From: Marivita sp.
Lineage (GTDB): Bacteria; Pseudomonadota; Alphaproteobacteria; Rhodobacterales; Rhodobacteraceae
DNA: 44,290 bases
Assembly (NCBI RefSeq): GCF_020055635.1
Contig: NZ_JAIPUT010000036.1
Coordinates: 1-44,290 of the forward strand
Reading direction: 5' to 3'
A program made the position numbers and the translations under genes. The notes beneath the pieces were generated by a model. It was not told the origin of the DNA. It made no database searches and saw only the letters and a program-made list of their open reading frames with translations. Below, piece after piece: positions 8,169 through 14,798 of this stretch (positions within the stretch are counted from its first letter, which is position 1; every line of letters starts with the position of its first letter).

Positions 8169-8923
8169 TACTGGCTGACTTCGTCCAGCGGCGGCTCGGG
8201 CCGCGTCCGATAGCGCGCCCCCTTCCACCACAGCTTCAGGGCCTGCCAGTGAATCAGCGCCAGCACCCGGCGAGACCCAAGCGGACGACGCAACAAGGAT
8301 CGCAGGATGGACCTGTTGCTGATCGCCTTGCGCGGCCCGGTGAGTGTCGCGATGAGGCCCCCCGATGCCTGCGAATAATCGATCCAGATCCCGATCTTGT
8401 CCGGACGGATATCGAACCGGAACTCGTACCCGCCGTCGACCGGCTGAAAAGGCGAGACATGGAAAATCTTGGTCGCCTGCAACCGGTCCGAGGATCCGAT
8501 CGGGGAATTGTCGCGCTTGCGGCACAGGTATGAATGCCGGTCGCCAAAGGTGTTCGACACCTCGGCGATCACTGCCACGAGGTTGTCTTTTTCATCATGC
8601 GCCAGCCAGAACGACACCGGGTTGAACACATGGCCAAGGAACCGGGGTTGCGCCAGCAGCATCAGCCGCCCGCGCGACCGCACCTGATGCGCCTCGAGAA
8701 CGTCGCGCGCCCATGCGGCCCCGCGCCCTTCGCCCGGCGCGCCGCCGTGATCGCTGTCCTGAAGGCTCGCCACATTGCCCTTGTTGCGCGAAAACAGCCA
8801 CGGCGTCTTCGGCTTGGCTTCGGCATCCAGCATCACGTAGTCGATGGAATAGCGAAACGCGTTTTCAGTGCTGCCCTTGCGACCGTGATAGGTGTGGCCG
8901 ACGATATGATCGACCACCCTCAT
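8168..8923 (-). CDS. DUF1365 family protein (second gene of sigma-E operon)
   Basis: A 251-residue DUF1365 protein. Diagnostic segments are VGHTYHGRKGSTENAFRY at the N-terminus, LLAQPRFLGHVFNPVSFW at about 86-103 and VIAEVSNTFGDRHSY at about 113-127. The conserved histidines in these motifs suggest a metal or redox site, but I know of no settled mechanism. The gene overlaps its neighbours on both sides (ATGA with the FAD gene, TAATG with the MFS gene). DUF1365 genes almost always follow this type of FAD oxidoreductase. In R. sphaeroides the pair belongs to the sigma-E-ChrR regulon, and mutants link it to furan fatty acid formation under singlet oxygen. Confidence 0.9.
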   Translation of the reverse strand: MRVVDHIVGHTYHGRKGSTENAFRYSIDYVMLDAEAKPKTPWLFSRNKGNVASLQDSDHGGAPGEGRGAAWARDVLEAHQVRSRGRLMLLAQPRFLGHVFNPVSFWLAHDEKDNLVAVIAEVSNTFGDRHSYLCRKRDNSPIGSSDRLQATKIFHVSPFQPVDGGYEFRFDIRPDKIGIWIDYSQASGGLIATLTGPRKAISNRSILRSLLRRPLGSRRVLALIHWQALKLWWKGARYRTRPEPPLDEVSQ

Positions 8924-10218
8924 TCTGCCGCCACCGCCACGGCGTTGCGCGCCCGGATCGCCTCGACAACATCCACGGCGCTGCCCAACCCGTCCTCATG
9001 AAACCCGTTCTTCATCCAGGCGCCACAGAACCAGGTGCGATGGGTGCCGTTCATGTCGCGCAAGGTCTCCTGGGCGGCCAGCGCCTCAAGGTCGTAGACC
9101 GGATGGCGCAGAGTGCATTCGTCGTAGATCAGGTCTTCGCGGATCGGGCGCGTGGTGTTCAGCGTCACGAAATGCGGATCGCTTTCCGGGATCGGCTGAA
9201 GGCTGTTCATCCAGTAGGTCAGGTCGATGGTGTTCAGCTCTTTGGCGGCACTTTCGGTATAGTTCCAGGACGACCAGCAGACGCGCCGTTTCGGCATGAT
9301 GCTCGCGTCGGCATGCAGCACGACGCGGTTGGGCTGGTACCTGATCGCGCCAAGCGCGCTTTTCTCAAGCCCTGTGGCATCGGACAAGAGCCGCAGCGTG
9401 TCATCGGAATGCGTGGCAAAGACCACCTCGTCGAACTGCTCCCATTCGGCGCCCGTGGCCTTGACCTCGGCCCCCGTCACGCCCCGGCGCACGGCATCTA
9501 TCGGCGCGCCAAGGCGCAATGTCACACCGCGCGACGTCATCGACGCCTCGAGACGGCGCACATATTCGATGGACCCGCCCTGCACCGTGTACCACTGGTG
9601 CTGGCCCGACACCGACAACAGCGCGTGGTTCTCCATGAACTGAACAAGCGCGTGGGCCGGGAAATCCATCACCTTTTCAGTTGGCGTGGACCAGATCGCA
9701 CCGGTCAGCGGCAGGAGGTAATAGTCGCGGAACCATTCACCGGTGCCAAGCTGGTCGAGAAAGGCGCCAAGGCACAGGCTGCGGTCACGCGTGGCATCCA
9801 GCGCATGTTTGTTGAACTTCGCGATATCCGCGAGCATGCGAAGGAACCTCGGATTCACCAGGTTCCGCTTCTGCGCAAAGATCGACCCGACGGTCGCAAG
9901 CGCATATTCGATCCGCCCGCCATCGAGGCTGGCGCCAAAGCTCATGTTGCTCTTTGTGACCGGCACATCCAGCGACTTGAACAGCTGCGCGAGGTGCGGA
10001 TAGTTGGCGTAGTTGAAGACGATGAACCCGGTGTCCACCGGCTGATCGCCGTTCTTCCCCGCGACGATCGTCCTGGCGTGACCGCCAAGGCGCGGCTCGG
10101 CTTCGAACAGGGTGACGTGGTGATCTTCGGACAGCATGTGCGCTGCCCCCATTCCCGAAATACCTGCGCCAATCACGGCAATTTTCTTGGGGTCGCTGGC
10201 GCGGGCTTCAAACGGCAT
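8920..10218 (-). CDS. FAD-dependent amine-oxidase-fold oxidoreductase (first gene of sigma-E operon)
   Basis: A 432-residue flavoprotein with an N-terminal FAD dinucleotide fold (VIGAGISGMGAA, G17-x-G19-x-x-G22), LFEAEPRLGGHA, which places the ribose-binding glutamate and the GG motif, and a C-terminal FCGAWMKNGFHEDGLGSAVD flavin-binding segment. The architecture resembles phytoene-desaturase-like or monoamine-oxidase-like enzymes that act on lipids. From established work on R. sphaeroides, a FAD-containing desaturase (UfaD) takes part in methylated furan fatty acid synthesis, and this gene is a candidate equivalent. That assignment is inference. The ATG at 10218 lies about 26 bases after the predicted start of transcription from the sigma-E-type promoter at 10251-10278. 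It leads a five-gene operon. Confidence 0.88.
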   Translation of the reverse strand: MPFEARASDPKKIAVIGAGISGMGAAHMLSEDHHVTLFEAEPRLGGHARTIVAGKNGDQPVDTGFIVFNYANYPHLAQLFKSLDVPVTKSNMSFGASLDGGRIEYALATVGSIFAQKRNLVNPRFLRMLADIAKFNKHALDATRDRSLCLGAFLDQLGTGEWFRDYYLLPLTGAIWSTPTEKVMDFPAHALVQFMENHALLSVSGQHQWYTVQGGSIEYVRRLEASMTSRGVTLRLGAPIDAVRRGVTGAEVKATGAEWEQFDEVVFATHSDDTLRLLSDATGLEKSALGAIRYQPNRVVLHADASIMPKRRVCWSSWNYTESAAKELNTIDLTYWMNSLQPIPESDPHFVTLNTTRPIREDLIYDECTLRHPVYDLEALAAQETLRDMNGTHRTWFCGAWMKNGFHEDGLGSAVDVVEAIRARNAVAVAAE

Positions 10219-10250
10219 AGGTGTCTCTCTGTGTGGTGTGTCTAGTTTTG

Positions 10251-10278
10251 TTTACGCCAATACCCGCCTTTCGGATGA
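10251..10278 (-). promoter_or_regulatory. Predicted sigma-E (ECF11-type) promoter of the leftward stress operon
   Basis: On the minus strand TCATCC (10278-10273) is followed after exactly 16 bases by CGTAAA (10256-10251). This differs in one base of the -35 from the TGATCC consensus of RpoE-ChrR systems and keeps the same spacing as the opposite promoter at 10302-10329. The FAD gene starts about 33 bases downstream. Confidence 0.72.
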
Positions 10279-10301
10279 CAAAAGAAAAAGAAAACTAACT
10301 T

Positions 10302-10331
10302 TGATCCAAAGCTGTTACCATGGCGTATCTT
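10302..10331 (+). promoter_or_regulatory. Predicted autoregulatory sigma-E (ECF11-type) promoter of rpoE-chrR
   Basis: TGATCC (10302-10307), a 16-base spacer and CGTATC (10324-10329) give a full match to the -35 and -10 layout known for R. sphaeroides RpoE promoters. Transcription would begin at about 10336-10339. That is at the ATG at 10336, so this ATG is unlikely to be the start of rpoE. Confidence 0.78.
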
Positions 10332-10440
10332 CCATATGATTTCGAACACTGTTCTTTTACCGGAGTGCGACCCTGCGGCCGTTGCGAACGGTCTGAAAAT
10401 CAGGGACTCGTGTCGTGAAGTCAGTGACGGAAAGATTGTT

Positions 10441-10992
10441 TTGAACGACGGAACGCTGAACATTACGACGCCTTGGGTCGACGACCTTCTGGCGGTCCGC
10501 GACACGCGGGACGAAGCAGCCTTTATCCGGGTCTTCCAGCATTTTGGCCCGAGGGTCAAAGCGTTCCTGATGCGTACCGGCATGGACGCAGCCCTTGCCG
10601 AGGAATGCGCGCAGGAAGTGCTGGTGACGGTATGGAACAAGGCGCATCTTTATGATGCTACACGGGCAAGTCCATCGACATGGATCTTCACCATCGCCCG
10701 GAACAAGAAAATCGACGTGTTGCGCAAGCAAAGACGTCCGGAACCCGAAGACCTGCCATGGGGCCCCGAAGCGGAACCCGATCAGGCCGATCTCATCGGG
10801 TTGCAACAGGAGAGCGAGCAACTGGGTCGCGCGCTGCGCGACCTTCCGCAAAAACAAAGGGAGCTGATTGAACAAGCCTATTTCGGAGACCTGTCGCACA
10901 GCGAAATTGCAGAACGCACAGGCCTGCCTCTGGGCACGATCAAATCACGCATCCGACTGGCGCTGGAACGACTGCGCCACCAAATGAAGTGA
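10441..10992 (+). CDS. rpoE: ECF RNA polymerase sigma factor RpoE (singlet-oxygen response)
   Basis: A group IV (ECF11-type) sigma factor of 183 residues from the proposed TTG start. Region 2 covers the DEAAFIRVFQHFGPRVKAFL to TWIFTIARNKKIDVLRK segment, and region 4 covers LPQKQRELIEQAYFGDLSHSEIAERTGLPLGTIKSRIRLALERLR. The frame is open to an ATG at 10336, but that ATG sits at the predicted transcription start. The TTG at 10441 has GGAAAG 6 bases upstream, and the resulting N-terminus is 11 residues before the W-V pair, close to the length of R. sphaeroides RpoE. The stop overlaps the chrR ATG (TGATG). Activity is expected to be held by ChrR until singlet oxygen or related oxidants break the complex. 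Confidence 0.9.
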   Translation: MNDGTLNITTPWVDDLLAVRDTRDEAAFIRVFQHFGPRVKAFLMRTGMDAALAEECAQEVLVTVWNKAHLYDATRASPSTWIFTIARNKKIDVLRKQRRPEPEDLPWGPEAEPDQADLIGLQQESEQLGRALRDLPQKQRELIEQAYFGDLSHSEIAERTGLPLGTIKSRIRLALERLRHQMK

Positions 10993-11654
10993 TGAATGCC
11001 ATGACCATCAAACACCATCTGCCAGACGAGCTTCTCATGGCCTATTCGGCAGGCGAACTGTCCGAAGCGGTCAACCTGATCGTCGCCACGCATATTTCGC
11101 TCTGCGATGACTGCCGCGCCGCGCTTGGCAGCTACGACGCGGTTGGTGGGGCCGTGCTCGATACCTGCGAAAGCGCACCGATGTCAGGCGACAGCCTCGC
11201 TTCGGTTCTGAAGCTGATCCATACTCGGGATGACGACGCGCCAGAACAGGAAATCCGCGTTCCGGAAACTGATGGCATCCTGCCGGCCCCGCTGCGAGAC
11301 TACGTCAAGGGTGGGCTCGACTCCGTTCGTTGGCGCTCTGCCGGGATGGGTGTGAAACACGCGATCCTGCCGACGTCCAAAGACGCGACGGCGCGCCTGC
11401 TCTACATCCCCGCCGGCACCGCGATCCCGGATCACAGCCATAACGGTCTTGAACTGACCCTTGTTCTGCAAGGCGCGTTCCAGGACGAAGACGGCTATTT
11501 CGGCCGTGGCGATGTCGAAGTGGCAAGCGAAGACCTGCACCATACGCCGGTCGCCGACATTTCCGAAGATTGCATCTGCCTTGCGGTCACCGATGCGCCG
11601 CTCAGGTTCAAGGGGCTGATGCCCCGCATCGCGCAGCCGTTCATCGGGATCTGA
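10992..11654 (+). CDS. chrR: Zinc-dependent anti-sigma factor ChrR
   Basis: This protein of 220 residues binds RpoE and releases it under singlet oxygen. The N-terminal zinc anti-sigma domain has H34-x3-C38-x2-C41 plus H9 (equivalent to His6 of R. sphaeroides ChrR). The C-terminal cupin domain (about 100-205) keeps all four expected metal ligands: H148, H150 and E154 in DHSHNGLE, and H184 before TPV. The cupin half is required for the singlet-oxygen response in R. sphaeroides, so a full response is likely here. The ATG at 10992 overlaps the rpoE stop; a second ATG at 11001 is also possible. A bidirectional terminator follows. Confidence 0.94.
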   Translation: MNAMTIKHHLPDELLMAYSAGELSEAVNLIVATHISLCDDCRAALGSYDAVGGAVLDTCESAPMSGDSLASVLKLIHTRDDDAPEQEIRVPETDGILPAPLRDYVKGGLDSVRWRSAGMGVKHAILPTSKDATARLLYIPAGTAIPDHSHNGLELTLVLQGAFQDEDGYFGRGDVEVASEDLHHTPVADISEDCICLAVTDAPLRFKGLMPRIAQPFIGI

Positions 11655-11672
11655 CCCGCATCAACCGGATGC

Positions 11673-11700
11673 AAAAAGGGGGCCACGCGGCCCCCTTTGT
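11673..11700. terminator. Bidirectional terminator between chrR and lpdA
   Basis: A strong stem, AAAGGGGGCC and GGCCCCCTTT, surrounds a 4-base loop (ACGC). It is flanked by TTTGTCG on the plus strand and TTTTT on the minus strand. It lies between two convergent genes and can end both transcripts. Confidence 0.88.
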
Positions 11701-11709
11701 CGTTTCGGC

Positions 11710-13494
11710 TTAGGCTTTTTTCTTCTTCGGCGGCATCAGGTCGGTGATCGTGCCCTCGAACATCTCGGCGGCGAAATTCACCGTTTCCGACAGCGTCGGG
11801 TGCGGGTGGATCGTGTGCCCCAGATCAACCGCATCGGCACCCATCTCGATGGCCAGCGCCACTTCGGAAATCAGATCGCCCGCATTGGTGCCCACGATGC
11901 AGGCCCCGATCACCCGGTCATCCGCCGGATCGAACAGGAGCTTGGTGATCCCCTCGTTCCGCCCGTTCGACAAGGACCGCCCAGATGCGGCCCATGGGAA
12001 CACGCCCTTTTCATAGGTGATGCCCTTGGCCTTGGCCTCGGTCTCGGTCACGCCGCACCACGCCACTTCGGGATCGGTATAGGCGACCGACGGGATCAGT
12101 TGCGCATCAAAGAACCGGTTGTGCCCCGCACAGACCTCTGCCGCGACCTTGCCTTCATGCACCGCCTTGTGCGCCAGCATCGGCTGGCCGACCACGTCAC
12201 CGATGGCAAAGATGTGCGACACACCGGTGCGCTGCTGCTTGTCGACGGCGATGAAACCGCGCTCATCCACGGCAACCCCGGCCTTTTCCGCGTCGATCAG
12301 CTTGCCATTCGGCTTGCGCCCCACGGCCACCAGAACCTTGTCGAACGTATCGTCAAAGGTCTCGCCCTTGTCATTCTCGAACGTGACCTTGAGCCCCTTC
12401 TTCAGCGCCTCGACATTCGTGACCTTGGTCTTGAGCCAGATGTTCTCGTACCGCCCCTCGATCCGCTTGTGCAGCGGCTTGACGATGTCCTTGTCGGCCC
12501 CCGGCATCAGCTGGTCCATGAATTCGACGACCGAGATCTTGGACCCCAGCGCATCATAGACGCAGGCCATTTCCAGACCGATGATCCCACCGCCAAGGAC
12601 CAGCATCCGCTTCGGAATGTCCTTCAACTCCAAAGCGCCCGTGCTGTCGATCACCCGCTCGTCGTCCTGCGGAATGAACGGCAGGTTCACGGGCTCGGAC
12701 CCGGCGGCGATGATGCATTGATCAAAGCTGACATTGGTCTTGCCGTCGTCACCGACCACTTCGATCATGTTCGGTCCGGTAAATGTGCCATAGCCCTGAA
12801 CGACCTGAACCTTGCGGCCCTTCGCAAGGCCACTCAGCCCGCCGGTCAACTGTCCGACAACGCCGTTCTTGAAGTCGCGCAATTCATCCAGATCGATCTT
12901 CGGCTTGCCGAAACTGATCCCGTGCGACCCCATTTCCTCGGCCTCGGTGATCACCTTGGCCACATGCAAAAGCGCCTTGGACGGAATACAGCCGACATTG
13001 AGGCAGACACCGCCCAGCGACGGATATTTCTCGATCAGGACAACCTTCTTGCCAAGGTCGGCAGCCCGGAACGCCGCTGAATAGCCGCCCGGACCAGAGC
13101 CCAGAACCACCACCTCGGCATGGATGTCACCCTTGCCGCTGGCGCTTCCAGTCGCTTCGACCGCTTGCGGTGTATCTGACTGAGGCGGTGATCCGCGCCC
13201 ACCATAGCCACCCTTGACCTCGCCCCCTTGGCCCGACGCATCCTTGGCCGTCTCTTCCTTGGCGTCCGCGCCTTCGAACACCATGATCACGTCGCCTTCG
13301 GAAACCTTGTCACCTTCGCTGACCTTGATCTCGGTGATCTTGCCGGCCGCAGGCGATGGCACTTCCATCGTCGCCTTGTCGGATTCCAGCTCGATCAGCG
13401 GGTCTTCCTCGCTGACCGTATCGCCCACGCTGACCAGAACGGTCACGACGGGCACGTCTTTGAAATCCCCGATATCGGGTACTTTGACATCCAT
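11710..13494 (-). CDS. lpdA: Dihydrolipoyl dehydrogenase (E3) with N-terminal lipoyl domain
   Basis: The E3 of the pyruvate dehydrogenase complex, which reoxidises dihydrolipoamide with NAD+. Its 594 residues exceed the usual 465 because of a lipoyl domain at 1-75 (lipoylated K40 in ESDKATMEV) and a flexible Gly/Ala/Pro-rich linker (75-123). The FAD motif is GSGPGG (132-137), the redox pair is C164/C169 (GGVCLNVGC), an NAD motif GGGIIGLE follows, and the catalytic HPHPTLSE lies near the C-terminus. It is the third gene of aceE-aceF-lpdA, 13 bases after aceF, with GGGGAG as ribosome site. The lipoyl domain is about 79% identical to that of AceF, pointing to duplication or gene conversion. Confidence 0.96.
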   Translation of the reverse strand: MDVKVPDIGDFKDVPVVTVLVSVGDTVSEEDPLIELESDKATMEVPSPAAGKITEIKVSEGDKVSEGDVIMVFEGADAKEETAKDASGQGGEVKGGYGGRGSPPQSDTPQAVEATGSASGKGDIHAEVVVLGSGPGGYSAAFRAADLGKKVVLIEKYPSLGGVCLNVGCIPSKALLHVAKVITEAEEMGSHGISFGKPKIDLDELRDFKNGVVGQLTGGLSGLAKGRKVQVVQGYGTFTGPNMIEVVGDDGKTNVSFDQCIIAAGSEPVNLPFIPQDDERVIDSTGALELKDIPKRMLVLGGGIIGLEMACVYDALGSKISVVEFMDQLMPGADKDIVKPLHKRIEGRYENIWLKTKVTNVEALKKGLKVTFENDKGETFDDTFDKVLVAVGRKPNGKLIDAEKAGVAVDERGFIAVDKQQRTGVSHIFAIGDVVGQPMLAHKAVHEGKVAAEVCAGHNRFFDAQLIPSVAYTDPEVAWCGVTETEAKAKGITYEKGVFPWAASGRSLSNGRNEGITKLLFDPADDRVIGACIVGTNAGDLISEVALAIEMGADAVDLGHTIHPHPTLSETVNFAAEMFEGTITDLMPPKKKKA

Positions 13495-13507
13495 CAGATC
13501 GCTCCCC

Positions 13508-14779
13508 TTACCACATCAACTTGCGCATATCGCCGAGCAGGGTCTTGAGCGTCACGCAGAAGCGCGCGGCCAGGGCCCCGTCGACGGCACGGTGATCGTA
13601 GGACAGCGACAGAGGCTGCATCAGGCGCGGCACAAACTCCTCGCCATTCCAGACCGGCGCCATCTTGGACCGGGTCAGGCCCAGGATCGCCACTTCGGGC
13701 GCATTCACGATGGGGGTAAAGCTGGTGCCCCCGATGCCGCCCAGTGACGAGATCGTAAAGGTCGCGCCCTGCATGTCCTTGGATTTAAGTTCGCCATCGC
13801 GGGCCGCCTTGGACAGGGTCATCAGTTCCTTCGAAATCTCGACCAGCCCCTTGCGGTCCGCGTCCTTGATCACCGGAACCATCAGGCCGTTCGGCGTGTC
13901 TGCCGCAAAGCCGATATTGTAGAAGTTCTTCTTGATCAGCTTGTCGCCATCCGGGTGGATCGAGCTGTTGAATTCCCAATGTTCCTTGAGCGCCGATACC
14001 GAGGCCTTGATCACAAAAGACAACAGCGTCACGCGATAGCCGTTATCCTTGGCCATCGTGTCCATTTCCTTGCGATACTTGTCGAGATCGGTGATGTCCG
14101 CCTCGTCATTATGCGTGACATGCGGAATGTTCAGCCATGACCGGTGAAGCGCAGGCCCCGAGATCTTCTTGATCCGGGACATTTCCACGTCTTCGATGGG
14201 TCCGAACTTGGAAAAATCCACAGCCGGGATCGGCGGAATACCCATGCCCCCCTGCACGCCACCGCCACTCGCTGCGGCGGGCACGGTCTGGGACTTGAGC
14301 GCCTTTTCGACATCTTCGCGCAGGATACGGCCCTTGCGGCCGGACCCGTTCACCTGTGTCAGGTCGATCTCGACCCGACGCGCATAGGCACGCACCGATG
14401 GCGAGGCGTGAACCTTGCCAAAGCCCGCATCGGTCTTGGCCGGTGCAGGGGCCGCGGCAGGCGTGTCGGCGGCCTTGGGCGGCGCGCTGCTTTCGGATTT
14501 GGCCGGCTCGCTTTTCGGCTCGTCCTTCGGCGCATCTTCGGCGCCCTTGGCCTCGACGATCAGGATCACCGATCCTTCGGACACCTTGTCGCCTTCGCTG
14601 ACCTTGATCTCCTTCACGACACCGGCGGTCGACGACGGCACTTCCATCGTCGCCTTGTCGGATTCCAATTCGACGATCGGGTCTTCTTCGGCAATCGTGT
14701 CACCCACGCTCACCAGAACGGTCACGACGGGCACATCGGTGAAATCACCGATATCCGGCACTTTTACTTCGGTTGTCAT
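13508..14779 (-). CDS. aceF: Pyruvate dehydrogenase E2, dihydrolipoyl acetyltransferase
   Basis: The core of the complex; it transfers the acetyl group from lipoamide to CoA. The 423 residues contain one lipoyl domain (1-78, lipoylated K42), an Ala/Pro-rich linker (about 80-122), a peripheral-subunit-binding domain (about 125-162, SPSVRAYARRVEIDLTQVNGSGRKGRI) and the catalytic domain (about 190-423) ending with SYDHRAVDGALAARF, which holds the active-site His and Asp. E. coli AceF has three lipoyl domains; one here is common in alphaproteobacteria. It starts 19 bases after the aceE stop with a GGGAGGAG ribosome site, so the operon is tightly linked. Confidence 0.96.
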   Translation of the reverse strand: MTTEVKVPDIGDFTDVPVVTVLVSVGDTIAEEDPIVELESDKATMEVPSSTAGVVKEIKVSEGDKVSEGSVILIVEAKGAEDAPKDEPKSEPAKSESSAPPKAADTPAAAPAPAKTDAGFGKVHASPSVRAYARRVEIDLTQVNGSGRKGRILREDVEKALKSQTVPAAASGGGVQGGMGIPPIPAVDFSKFGPIEDVEMSRIKKISGPALHRSWLNIPHVTHNDEADITDLDKYRKEMDTMAKDNGYRVTLLSFVIKASVSALKEHWEFNSSIHPDGDKLIKKNFYNIGFAADTPNGLMVPVIKDADRKGLVEISKELMTLSKAARDGELKSKDMQGATFTISSLGGIGGTSFTPIVNAPEVAILGLTRSKMAPVWNGEEFVPRLMQPLSLSYDHRAVDGALAARFCVTLKTLLGDMRKLMW

Positions 14780-14798
14780 AATCTTGTTCTCCTCCCGC

